In this document: positions 1 to 6,208 of the stretch, in pieces | Layout: each line of letters starts with the position of its first letter | Numbering within the stretch: position 1 is the first letter of the stretch | NCBI GenBank assembly: GCA_013205335.1 | Contig: JABMNB010000562.1 | Span: 1-12,324, forward strand | DNA: 12,324 nucleotides | Direction: 5' to 3' | DNA from: Rhodospirillales bacterium | Lineage (GTDB): Bacteria; Pseudomonadota; Alphaproteobacteria; Reyranellales; Reyranellaceae | Notes under the pieces: generated by a model | The model's database searches: none | What the model saw: only the letters and a program-made list of their open reading frames with translations | What the model was told of the DNA's origin: nothing | Translations under genes and position numbers: made by a program

Positions 1-12
1 GGTGCTCGTGCC

Positions 13-53
13 CATGCTTCGAGACGCGCTCCTGCGGAGCGCTCCTCAGCATG
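13..53. repeat. Palindromic intergenic repeat, copy 1 (REP-like)
   Basis: An imperfect palindrome with nested stems lies 36 bases beyond the stop codon of the LysR gene. The outer stem is CATGCT (13-18) with AGCATG (48-53). The inner stem is GCGCTCC (26-32) with GGAGCGC (36-42), closing on a TGC loop. The interior loops are TCGAGAC and TCCTC. The same architecture appears at 3858-3899 and 3937-3974 with different but still paired stems, so I treat the three as one family. Its position at a gene's 3' end fits a REP-type element that may end transcription or protect mRNA ends. There is no T-run, so it is not a classical intrinsic terminator. Confidence 0.6.
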
Positions 54-89
54 AGGATGGGTGTGTGATCCGTCCCGCTCGGATAGAGT

Positions 90-989
90 CTAGCGCCCCG
101 GCGGCCGCGACCTGAGGGACGATTTCAGGAAATCGACGAAGGACGTGACGCGGGCCGAGATGCCGCGTCGCGCCGGCACCAGCGCCAGGATGTCGGCGCC
201 CTCGAACGACCACGGTGCCAGCACCCGCCTCAGCTCGCCGCGCTTCACGAAGGGCGCCGCATCCCACTGCGAGCGCAGCACGATGCCGAGCCCGGCCAGA
301 GCCCAGTTGCGGACGACCTCGCCGTCGTTGCTCGTGAGCGTCGGCGTCACCCGCACGGCGCCGGCGCGGCCGGCGCGGCGATGGCGCCAGAGCGTGACGT
401 CCTCGTTGTTTTCGCGGACGCAGAGGCAATCGTGCTGCAGCAGGTCGCGCGGATCCGCCGGCGTGCCGCGGCGTTCGAGATAGGCGGGCGCGGCGCAGAC
501 CCAGCGATCGTTGCGCGCCAGCACGTGCGCGATCCAGGTCGAATCGCGAACCGCGCCGATATGCACCACGACATCGGCGTCTTCACTGTCGGTCCAGGGC
601 CGTTCGGAGAGGTCGAGCGTCACGCGGATCGCCTCGTGCCGTTCGGCGAACCGGGCGACGAGCGGCGCGATGTGGAGCCGGCCGAAGCCGAAGGGCGCCA
701 CGATCCGCAGCGGTCCCGAAAGGGCGCCGCCCTTGCGTCCCAGCAGGTCGGTGAGGGCGCCGATCCGGGCCAGCATCGCCTGCGCCTCGCTCACCAGGTG
801 CTCGCCTTCGCCCGTGAAGCGGACGCGGCGCGAGCTGCGTACCACGAGGCTGACGCCGAGCGCCTGTTCGAGCTTCTTGAGGCGCAGCGAGAGCGCCGGC
901 GGGGTGACGTTGAGCGACCGTGCCGCGCCGCTCAGCGAGCCGGTCCGCGCAAGTGCTTCGATGAACTGCAGGTCGGCCAGGGAGATCAT
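90..989 (-). CDS. LysR-family transcriptional regulator
   Basis: This 299-residue protein has the usual LysR length and layout. An N-terminal winged helix-turn-helix (about residues 4-62, with the pattern TGSLSGAARSLNVTPPALS) is followed by a linker helix and a periplasmic-binding-protein-like effector domain (about 93-290). The ATG at 989 is supported by an AAGGA ribosome site seven bases upstream. The gene is divergent from the HAD/TctC/PLP-enzyme genes, with only 70 bases between starts, which is the classic arrangement of a LysR activator that controls its neighbours and represses itself. A perfect dyad (989-1008) overlaps its start codon. The likely inducer is the substrate or an intermediate of the adjacent pathway; this is inference. 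The family call is very secure and the ligand is unknown. Confidence 0.93.
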   Translation of the reverse strand: MISLADLQFIEALARTGSLSGAARSLNVTPPALSLRLKKLEQALGVSLVVRSSRRVRFTGEGEHLVSEAQAMLARIGALTDLLGRKGGALSGPLRIVAPFGFGRLHIAPLVARFAERHEAIRVTLDLSERPWTDSEDADVVVHIGAVRDSTWIAHVLARNDRWVCAAPAYLERRGTPADPRDLLQHDCLCVRENNEDVTLWRHRRAGRAGAVRVTPTLTSNDGEVVRNWALAGLGIVLRSQWDAAPFVKRGELRRVLAPWSFEGADILALVPARRGISARVTSFVDFLKSSLRSRPPGR

Positions 990-1008
990 TCAGTTTTCCT
1001 TAACTGAA
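989..1008. promoter_or_regulatory. Candidate LysR operator (perfect 7-bp dyad)
   Basis: TTCAGTT (989-995) and AACTGAA (1002-1008) are perfect inverted repeats around a six-base spacer. Within the element T990 to A1002 and T995 to A1007 each satisfy the T-N11-A pattern of LysR boxes. The dyad touches the first base of the regulator's start codon and lies just upstream of a -10-like TATTAT at 1016-1021, so it would cover the -35 region of the rightward promoter. That position suits both autorepression and activation of the divergent genes. Read as mRNA for the regulator, the same bases form a hairpin whose loop, AAGGAA, is the ribosome-binding site. Confidence 0.55.
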
Positions 1009-1015
1009 CCATTCG

Positions 1016-1021
1016 TATTAT
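1016..1021 (+). promoter_or_regulatory. Candidate -10 box for the HAD/TctC/PLP-enzyme operon
   Basis: TATTAT matches the sigma70 -10 consensus at five of six positions and lies 38 bases upstream of the HAD start codon. No good -35 hexamer is found 16-18 bases upstream, where the palindrome at 989-1008 sits instead. A weak -35 overlapped by an activator site is typical of LysR-controlled promoters. The transcription start is not proven. Confidence 0.4.
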
Positions 1022-1059
1022 TTAAGCACCAAGGGCCTGCCGCTTGCTACGTTCACGGC

Positions 1060-1698
1060 ATGACGACGACCTTTCCCAAAGCCGTCCTGTTCGACCTGCT
1101 GACGGCACTCCTCGACTCCTGGTCCCTGTGGAACGACGTGGCGGGCTCGGAGGAGCGCGGCCGCGCCTGGCGGGCCGAGTATCTGAGGCTCACCTATGGC
1201 TGCGGCAGCTACGTGCCGTACGAGCAGCTCGTGCGCGAGGCGGCGGTGGCGACCGGGCTGCCGGAAAGCGCGGCGGATGCGCTGGAGGCGCGCTGGCTGG
1301 AACTGCCGCCCTGGAGCGGCGCCCAGGCCGCCCTCGATGCGCTGGCCGGTCGCACGAAACTCGGCGTGGTCACCAACTGTTCGATCCGGCTCGGCCGGCA
1401 GGCGGCGGGGCGGCTGCAGACGCACTGGGACTGCGTCGTCACGGCCGAGGAAGCGGGATGCTACAAGCCCGATCCGCGTCCCTACCGTCAGGCGCTGGCC
1501 GCCCTGGGCGTCGCGCCCGGCGAGGCGGCCTTCGTCGCGGGCTCCGGCTACGACCTGTTCGGCACCTCGGTCGTCGGCCTCAGGACCTACTGGCACAACC
1601 GCGTCGGCCTTGCGCGCCCCGCGGGCGCGCCGCCTGCCGCCCTCGAGCGGCCGACGCTCGACGATCTTCTCCCCTGGTTTGAAGGACGTTTGTCATGA
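1060..1698 (+). CDS. HAD-superfamily hydrolase, L-2-haloacid dehalogenase type
   Basis: This 212-residue cytosolic enzyme has the HAD motifs in order. The nucleophile Asp12 is in the motif AVLFDLLTALLDS, Thr105-Asn106 is motif II, Lys136 lies in CYKPDP, and Asp165 lies in the motif-IV segment GSGYDLFGT. The residue two after the nucleophile, normally a second Asp in phosphatases, is Leu14. L-2-haloacid dehalogenases also lack that acid, so dehalogenase-type chemistry is more likely than phosphatase chemistry. The C-terminal TYWHNR segment is also common in that branch. The ATG at 1060 was chosen because upstream in-frame codons run back through the regulator gene; no strong ribosome site is visible. 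Its stop overlaps the next start (ATGA), which implies translational coupling with the binding-protein gene. The substrate is unknown. Confidence 0.85.
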   Translation: MTTTFPKAVLFDLLTALLDSWSLWNDVAGSEERGRAWRAEYLRLTYGCGSYVPYEQLVREAAVATGLPESAADALEARWLELPPWSGAQAALDALAGRTKLGVVTNCSIRLGRQAAGRLQTHWDCVVTAEEAGCYKPDPRPYRQALAALGVAPGEAAFVAGSGYDLFGTSVVGLRTYWHNRVGLARPAGAPPAALERPTLDDLLPWFEGRLS

Positions 1699-2669
1699 TC
1701 TTGCGCCGACTTCTGCTCACCCTTGCGCCGCTCCTGCTGGCGGCCACGACGGCCACTGCCCAGGGTTTTCCCGCCAAGCCGGTCACGCTGATCGTGCCCT
1801 TCCCGGCGGGCGGCCCGAGCGATGCGCTGGCCCGCGCGCTCGCACAGGGCATGGCGGCGGATCTCAAGCAGACCGTCGTGGTCGAGAACATCGGCGGCGC
1901 AAGCGGCACGATCGGATTGGCGAAACTGATGAATGCCGCGCCCGACGGCTACACGATCGGCTTCGGCACGATTGGCACGCACGTCGCCAATGCAGCCCTT
2001 TTCAAGAAGCTGCCCTACGATCCGCTGACGGGCTTCGCGCCGATCGGTCTTGCCGGCACGGCCCCGCTGCTGCTGGTCGCCAAGGCGGCCCTCCCGGTCG
2101 CCAACCTCGAGGAATTCATCGCCTATGCCGGGAAGCACAAGGCGGACATGACCTATGGCAGCGCGGGCGTGGGCTCGATCTCCCACTATGCCTGCGTCGT
2201 GCTGCTGTCGGCGCTCAAGCTCAACATCACCCATGTGCCGTATCGCGGCGTGGCGCCCGCGATGAACGACCTGATGGGCGGCCACATCGATTTCATGTGC
2301 GACCAGACGACCACGGCGCTGCCGCAGATCGCCGGCGGCAAGATCAAGGCGCTGGCCGTGCTGAGCGACCAGCCCCTGTCGCAGCTCCCGGGTGTCGCGA
2401 CGGCGGCAAGCCAGGGCTACGACGTCAACCTCCGCTCGTGGAACGCGCTGTTCGCGCCGAAGGACACGCCGCAGCCCGCCGTGGCGCGCCTGAACCAGGC
2501 GCTGCGGGCGGCCGTGGCCGATCCGGCGCTGGTGAAGCAGATGAATGCCGTGGGTGTCGATCTGCCGTCGCCGGACGCACTGCAGCCCGCTACCGTGACG
2601 GCGCTGATCGCGCGGGGGCTGGAGAAGGACGTGCCGGCGCTCAAGGCGCGCGGCGAGTATCTCGACTGA
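1695..2669 (+). CDS. Tripartite tricarboxylate transporter substrate-binding protein (TctC/Bug family)
   Basis: This 324-residue periplasmic binding protein has the normal family length. A Sec signal peptide occupies residues 1-22, with a basic start, a hydrophobic core and a likely cut after ATA before Gln23. The mature protein opens with the family motif KPVTLIVPFPAGGPSD (residues 28-43), which holds ligand-binding backbone and Asp43, and later shows VPYRG (181-185) and a GGHIDF segment with Asp199. Such proteins bind carboxylates, including amino acids, and deliver them to TctAB membrane partners. No tctA or tctB is in this window, so it is an orphan receptor here, as is common in Bug-rich proteobacteria. 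AAGGA at 1682-1686 is a well-placed ribosome site. It sits between a HAD enzyme and a PLP enzyme, so its ligand is probably the pathway substrate. Confidence 0.93.
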   Translation: MILRRLLLTLAPLLLAATTATAQGFPAKPVTLIVPFPAGGPSDALARALAQGMAADLKQTVVVENIGGASGTIGLAKLMNAAPDGYTIGFGTIGTHVANAALFKKLPYDPLTGFAPIGLAGTAPLLLVAKAALPVANLEEFIAYAGKHKADMTYGSAGVGSISHYACVVLLSALKLNITHVPYRGVAPAMNDLMGGHIDFMCDQTTTALPQIAGGKIKALAVLSDQPLSQLPGVATAASQGYDVNLRSWNALFAPKDTPQPAVARLNQALRAAVADPALVKQMNAVGVDLPSPDALQPATVTALIARGLEKDVPALKARGEYLD

Positions 2670-2680
2670 AGGGTGCAATC

Positions 2681-3814
2681 TTGAAGTTGATGGACATCGA
2701 GACCCCGGCGGCGCTGATCGACGAAGCCCGCATGGCGGGCAACATCGCGCGGCTGCAGGGACATCTGACCTCGCTCGGGGTGCGCCTGCGGCCGCATGTG
2801 AAGACCTCGAAATGCGTCGAGGTCGCGCATCGCCAGCAAGCGGCCGGCGCCCGCGGCATCACGGTGTCGACCCTGAAGGAGGCCGAGCAGTTCTTCGCCG
2901 CGGGTTTCTCCGACGTGCTCTATGCGGTGTGCATCGCGCCGGACAAACTGGATCGCGCGCTGACGCTCATCCGCAAAGGCTGCGCACTGACGCTGCTCGT
3001 CGATTCAATCACGGCCGCCGAGGCGGTGGTGACGAAAGGCAGGCAAGCGAACCAGCGCTTCGAGGTCATGATCGAGATCGATTCCGACGGCCATCGCTCG
3101 GGCGTGCAGCCCGAAGCGCCGGAGCTGATCGCCATCGGCAGGACCCTCGAGGCAGGCGGTGCGACGGTCAAGGGCGTGCTCACCCACGCCGGCAGCTCCT
3201 ACGATCTCGACACGCCTGCGGCGTTGCAGGCGCTGGCCGAACAGGAGCGGGCGTTGTGCGTGCGCGCCGCCGAGCGCCTGCGGGCGGCGGGCATCGCCTG
3301 TCCCGAAGTCAGCATCGGCTCGACGCCCACGGCGATCGCCGCGCAGCATCTCGAAGGCGTCACCGAGGTGCGGGCCGGCGTCTACGTCTTCTTCGACCTC
3401 GTGATGTCCAATGTCGGCGTCTGCACGCCGCAGGACGTGGCGCTCTCCGTGCTGACCACGGTGATCGGCCATCAGCCCGAGAAGGGCTGGGTGATCGTCG
3501 ATGCCGGCTGGATGGCGATGAGCCGCGACCGCGGCACGCAGCGCCAGAAGATCGACTATGGCTACGGCGCCGTGTGCGACGTCGACGGCAACGCGATCGA
3601 TGGGCTGATCGTGTCCGGCGCCAACCAGGAGCATGGCATCGTCGCGCGCCGTGACGGCGTGGCCGAGCCCGGCATGGTCGAGCGTTTTCCGATCGGCGCG
3701 AGGCTCCGAATCCTGCCCAACCACGCCTGCGCGACGGGCGCGCAATACCCGGCCTACCTCGCCGTCACGCCCGCCGGCGACGCGAGGCCCTGGCCGCGCT
3801 TCCAGGGTTGGTGA
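2681..3814 (+). CDS. PLP enzyme, D-threonine aldolase / D-serine dehydratase (DSD1) family
   Basis: This 377-residue fold-type III PLP enzyme has an alanine-racemase-like barrel followed by a metal-binding D-serine-dehydratase-like domain. The N-terminus reads DIETPAALID, then RPHVKTSK, in which Lys41 is the expected PLP lysine. ANQEHG (Glu317-His318) and PNHAC near the end (His348, Cys350) lie in the metal site. From memory of the family, chicken D-serine dehydratase binds zinc through a His-x-Cys pair, whereas a characterised D-threonine aldolase uses His-x-Asp. The visible pair therefore favours dehydratase- or hydroxyaspartate-dehydratase-like chemistry. I chose the TTG at 2681 because AAGGG at 2669-2673 is seven bases away; the ATG at 2690 would be 16 bases away. 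It follows the TctC gene by 11 bases, so it is in the same operon. The exact beta-hydroxy amino acid is unknown. Confidence 0.88.
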   Translation: MKLMDIETPAALIDEARMAGNIARLQGHLTSLGVRLRPHVKTSKCVEVAHRQQAAGARGITVSTLKEAEQFFAAGFSDVLYAVCIAPDKLDRALTLIRKGCALTLLVDSITAAEAVVTKGRQANQRFEVMIEIDSDGHRSGVQPEAPELIAIGRTLEAGGATVKGVLTHAGSSYDLDTPAALQALAEQERALCVRAAERLRAAGIACPEVSIGSTPTAIAAQHLEGVTEVRAGVYVFFDLVMSNVGVCTPQDVALSVLTTVIGHQPEKGWVIVDAGWMAMSRDRGTQRQKIDYGYGAVCDVDGNAIDGLIVSGANQEHGIVARRDGVAEPGMVERFPIGARLRILPNHACATGAQYPAYLAVTPAGDARPWPRFQGW

Positions 3815-3857
3815 GTCAAGAGCTGCTTAATTTGTGAACTGCCAGAAAAAGCCCGTC

Positions 3858-3899
3858 GTCCTGAGCGGAGCCACCCGCAGGGTGGCGCAGTCGAAGGAC
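3858..3899. repeat. Palindromic intergenic repeat, copy 2 (REP-like)
   Basis: The outer stem is GTCCT (3858-3862) with AGGAC (3895-3899). The inner hairpin is GCCACCC-GCA-GGGTGGC (3870-3886), a perfect seven-pair stem. The interior loop strands, GAGCGGA and GCAGTCGA, are the exact reverse complements of those in copy 3. Copies 2 and 3 face each other across about 37 bases, so the flanking arms (about 3849-3904 and 3930-3986) could also pair with each other into one long imperfect cruciform. They sit between two convergent genes, where they may act as a two-way terminator; this role is inference. Confidence 0.7.
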
Positions 3900-3936
3900 C
3901 TCTTAGCCGACGCACGTTCCGTTGAAACGAAAAGAG

Positions 3937-3974
3937 ATCCTTCGACTGCGCGCCTGCGGCGCTCCGCTCAGGAT
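3937..3974. repeat. Palindromic intergenic repeat, copy 3 (REP-like)
   Basis: The outer stem is ATCCT (3937-3941) with AGGAT (3970-3974). The inner stem is GCGCC (3950-3954) with GGCGC (3958-3962) around the loop TGC. The single-stranded parts TCGACTGC and TCCGCTC equal those of copy 2 read on the other strand, while both stems differ by compensating changes. The matching flank runs on to about 3986, three bases before the last codon of the ArsR-type gene. Confidence 0.7.
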
Positions 3975-3988
3975 GACGAGGGGCTTCG

Positions 3989-4687
3989 TTAAACCGTCGC
4001 GCCGAAATGGCTGCCGAGGGCGCGGCGGCCTGAATCGGTGACGCGCAGGGTGCGGCTGCGGCGCAGGCGCTCTGCCCAGCCGCGCTTGAAGAAGGTGTCG
4101 GCGATGGCGGCGCCCAGGGCGCCCGAGATGTGCGGCCGGCGCTCGCTCCAGTCGAGGCACTGGCGAGCGAAGTGGCGCGAGCTCGCCTGGCGCGCCGTGT
4201 CGAGATCGACGCCGAGCTTGTCGCAGAACAGCTCGCCTGAGGACGTGAGCTGCCAGTCGCGCGGCCCCCTGGGTTCGAGATGGCCTTGTCGGGTGAGCGA
4301 ATCGGTGACGGCGATACCGACCTGGCCGGCGAGATGGTCGTAGCAGGTGCGGCAGAAGCGGAGATCAGGGTCGCGCCGCCACGCCGCGCTCTTGGACGCC
4401 GGGGTGGCCCGTGCGCCGGCCAGCGCCATCAACGATTCGATGGCGTGCGCCACCTCGGGCGAGGCGAGACGGTAGAAGCGGTTGCGGCCCTGGGCGCGGG
4501 CGGCCAGCAGGTCCGCCTCGAACATGCGCGCGAGATGACCGCTCGCGGTCTGGGCGGTGATACCGGCGTTGTGCGCGAGGTCCGACGCGGTGTGGGCGCG
4601 GCCGTCCATCAGCAGCGACAGCATCGAGGCGCGCGCCGGATCGCCCATCAGGGCGGCAATTTCGGAGAGAGCGTTCACGGTGGTCAT
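3989..4687 (-). CDS. ArsR-type winged-helix transcriptional regulator
   Basis: The 232-residue protein has an N-terminal ArsR-like winged helix (about residues 5-95). Its recognition-helix segment is ITAQTASGHLARM, and the wing region is GRNRFYRLAS. The protein is about twice the length of minimal ArsR/SmtB proteins. The extra C-terminal half contains FCRTCYDHLAG (Cys112, Cys115, His118), Cys155 and CLDWSERRPH (Cys177, His186). These Cys/His residues could bind a metal or sense redox state, but that is inference. I use the ATG at 4687; a TTG at 4693 would add two residues. It lies 64 bases downstream of the DUF6285 gene on the same strand. A dyad at 4688-4708 directly upstream of its start suggests autoregulation and its own promoter. 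Confidence 0.88.
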   Translation of the reverse strand: MTTVNALSEIAALMGDPARASMLSLLMDGRAHTASDLAHNAGITAQTASGHLARMFEADLLAARAQGRNRFYRLASPEVAHAIESLMALAGARATPASKSAAWRRDPDLRFCRTCYDHLAGQVGIAVTDSLTRQGHLEPRGPRDWQLTSSGELFCDKLGVDLDTARQASSRHFARQCLDWSERRPHISGALGAAIADTFFKRGWAERLRRSRTLRVTDSGRRALGSHFGATV

Positions 4688-4708
4688 GGCCAAACTCTAA
4701 GCTTGGCC
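4688..4708. promoter_or_regulatory. Candidate ArsR-type operator dyad
   Basis: GGCCAAACT (4688-4696) and AGCTTGGCC (4700-4708) are inverted repeats with one mismatch in nine and a three-base centre. The outer GGCCAA/TTGGCC arms are perfect. The element abuts the regulator's ATG, so bound protein would block its own transcription or initiation. Dyads of this size next to the gene are usual for ArsR-family autoregulation. No direct evidence of binding is available. Confidence 0.45.
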
Positions 4709-4751
4709 GTCCGCGCTTGCCACGGTCAATGGTTCGGTGGGGACCGAAGCA

Positions 4752-5111
4752 TCATCGCCACTTCGGATTGGCGATGGCAATCTTGTCGGCGATGGTGGCT
4801 TCGAGATGGGCCATCAGGGCGACGTCAGTCTCGTCGCGTTGGCCGGTGCGCAGCTGGCGCGCCAGTTCGCGGTTCAATTCTTCGAGCGTGGCTTCGCGGC
4901 CGAGCAGCCCGACCAGACGCTCGTGCTCGCGCGCATCGGCGGCCGGCCCCAGACGCACCTCGCGTTCGAGGATGGCGAGGGAGTTCACGGCGACCCGCAT
5001 CTGGAAGCCGAGCCGCGGCTCGGTGCGGTCGAGCGCCGGAGTCGCCTCCTCGCGCAGGAAGTCGGCGATGGCGGCCAGCAGTTCGGCGGCGGTGGGACGG
5101 TCCTGGGCCAC
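4752..5111 (-). CDS. DUF6285 domain-containing protein
   Basis: This is a 119-residue, mostly helical, soluble protein. It opens with AQDRPTAAELLAAIADFLRE and continues with RLGFQMRVAVNSLAILERE, a pattern I recognise as DUF6285. The start is a GTG at 5111, two bases beyond the phosphotransferase stop, which implies translational coupling. An upstream extension in this frame is possible but would run antiparallel-free inside the phosphotransferase gene and lacks family character. DUF6285 genes typically follow phosphotransferases of the ACAD10/11-like group, and the small protein may be a subunit or partner; no activity is known to me. It has no signal peptide or membrane segment. It ends in IANPKWR, 64 bases before the ArsR-type gene. 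Confidence 0.82.
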   Translation of the reverse strand: MAQDRPTAAELLAAIADFLREEATPALDRTEPRLGFQMRVAVNSLAILEREVRLGPAADAREHERLVGLLGREATLEELNRELARQLRTGQRDETDVALMAHLEATIADKIAIANPKWR

Positions 5112-5113
5112 GG

Positions 5114-6139
5114 TCAGGCTCCCTGCTTCAGCAGCTGCAACAGGTCGACTTCGGTCTCGACCGCGCGACGTCCAATCGAGGCATGCTCCATCGACTTGAT
5201 CGACCCCGAGAGATGCTTCCAGGCCTGGTTGAGGCAGATGATGCCCCAGTGTGCGGTGCCGAAGACTTCCCACCAGTGCGCGCGGACCGGATCGACCTTG
5301 CCGCCGCCGGCCCGCTCGTAGGCGGCCCACAATTCCTCGCGGCTGCCGAAGCCGCCGGCCGGCCTGTCGATCGCGCCGAAGCGCCAGCTCTTCACGCACA
5401 GCCAGCCGAGATCCTCCACCGGGTCGCCGAGATGGGCGAGTTCCCAGTCGAGGATCGTGGTCACGCCCGTCTCGTCGACGAGATAATTGCCGGTGCGATA
5501 GTCGCCATGCACCAGCACTGGCCGGTCGAGCGGTGCGGGCTTGCGGCGGTCGAGCCACGACAGGGCCAGCTCGAAGACCGGCTGCGGCCTGCCCAGCAGA
5601 TCGAGCGAGCGGCGCAGCTCGGCGATATGGTCGGCCGCCTCGCGGCGCGCGAGGCCCGGCAGGGTGGCGGGATCGGTCGCATGGATGCGCGCCAGGATCT
5701 CGCCGAGCTGGCGCGCGATCCTGCCGCGGGCCGTCTCGTAGGGCGCATCGCGCAGCAGCTTGCGCGCGATGGCGATGCCGCCGATGCGACGCATCACATA
5801 GGCCTCGCCCAGCCCGTCCTGCGGGGTGAGTTCGAACAGCGGTTCGGGCGCGCGCACACCGGCCTCAAAAGCGGCGCGCAGCACGCGGAACTCGGTGGCG
5901 CGGTCGATGGCGACGGCGCGTTCGCGCTCCGTCTTGCCGAGCGTGGGCGGGTCGCGGCGCAGGATCAGATCGTGGCGCTCGCCGTTCACCAGCGCGTCGA
6001 AGCTCCAGGTCTGGCGCGAGGCGCCGCCCGATTGCCGACTCAGCCCTTCGATGGTCGCGGTCGCGCCGAAATGGCGGCTGGTCGCTTCTGTCAGAACCCG
6101 GGCAACATTCTCGACTTCAGTCAGCGTGTGAACGGTCAT
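5114..6139 (-). CDS. Phosphotransferase family protein (APH/choline-kinase fold, ACAD10/11-like)
   Basis: This 341-residue cytosolic kinase-like protein has an N-lobe with SGGASRQTW and HDLILRRDPP (about residues 37-64). The catalytic loop is LVHGDYRTGNYLVD, with Asp213 as base and Asn218, followed by the metal-binding Asp231 in ILDWELAHLGDP. These are the APH-family signatures. Genuine drug-resistance kinases are less likely. Full-length relatives in alphaproteobacteria resemble the kinase domain of ACAD10/11, which from the literature phosphorylates 4-hydroxyacyl-CoA so that a dehydrogenase can remove the phosphate. The adjacent DUF6285 gene supports this branch, but no acyl-CoA dehydrogenase is visible here. 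The ATG at 6139 is divergent from the MaoC gene. The native substrate is inference only. Confidence 0.88.
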   Translation of the reverse strand: MTVHTLTEVENVARVLTEATSRHFGATATIEGLSRQSGGASRQTWSFDALVNGERHDLILRRDPPTLGKTERERAVAIDRATEFRVLRAAFEAGVRAPEPLFELTPQDGLGEAYVMRRIGGIAIARKLLRDAPYETARGRIARQLGEILARIHATDPATLPGLARREAADHIAELRRSLDLLGRPQPVFELALSWLDRRKPAPLDRPVLVHGDYRTGNYLVDETGVTTILDWELAHLGDPVEDLGWLCVKSWRFGAIDRPAGGFGSREELWAAYERAGGGKVDPVRAHWWEVFGTAHWGIICLNQAWKHLSGSIKSMEHASIGRRAVETEVDLLQLLKQGA

Positions 6140-6208
6140 TTACCGGGACTGTGGCACAGGGCCCGCCGCATGGTAAGAGGACGCGCCAAACGGGGGAGAA
6201 AAGCACAA

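Noticed and set aside
381..1007. Long open frames antisense to the regulator and, elsewhere, opposite the phosphotransferase and cyclase genes.
   Set aside because: They are typical of GC-rich DNA, are Arg/Ala/Gly-rich without motifs, and lie opposite well-supported genes.
5114..6139. Aminoglycoside resistance kinase.
   Set aside because: Only the shared APH fold motifs are present; length, DUF6285 neighbour and sequence style fit the ACAD10/11-like branch.
6152..6168. TGGCAC followed by a GC pair, as a sigma54 promoter for the MaoC/ribF genes.
   Set aside because: The -12 part reads CCGC instead of TTGC, and no enhancer-binding regulator is nearby.
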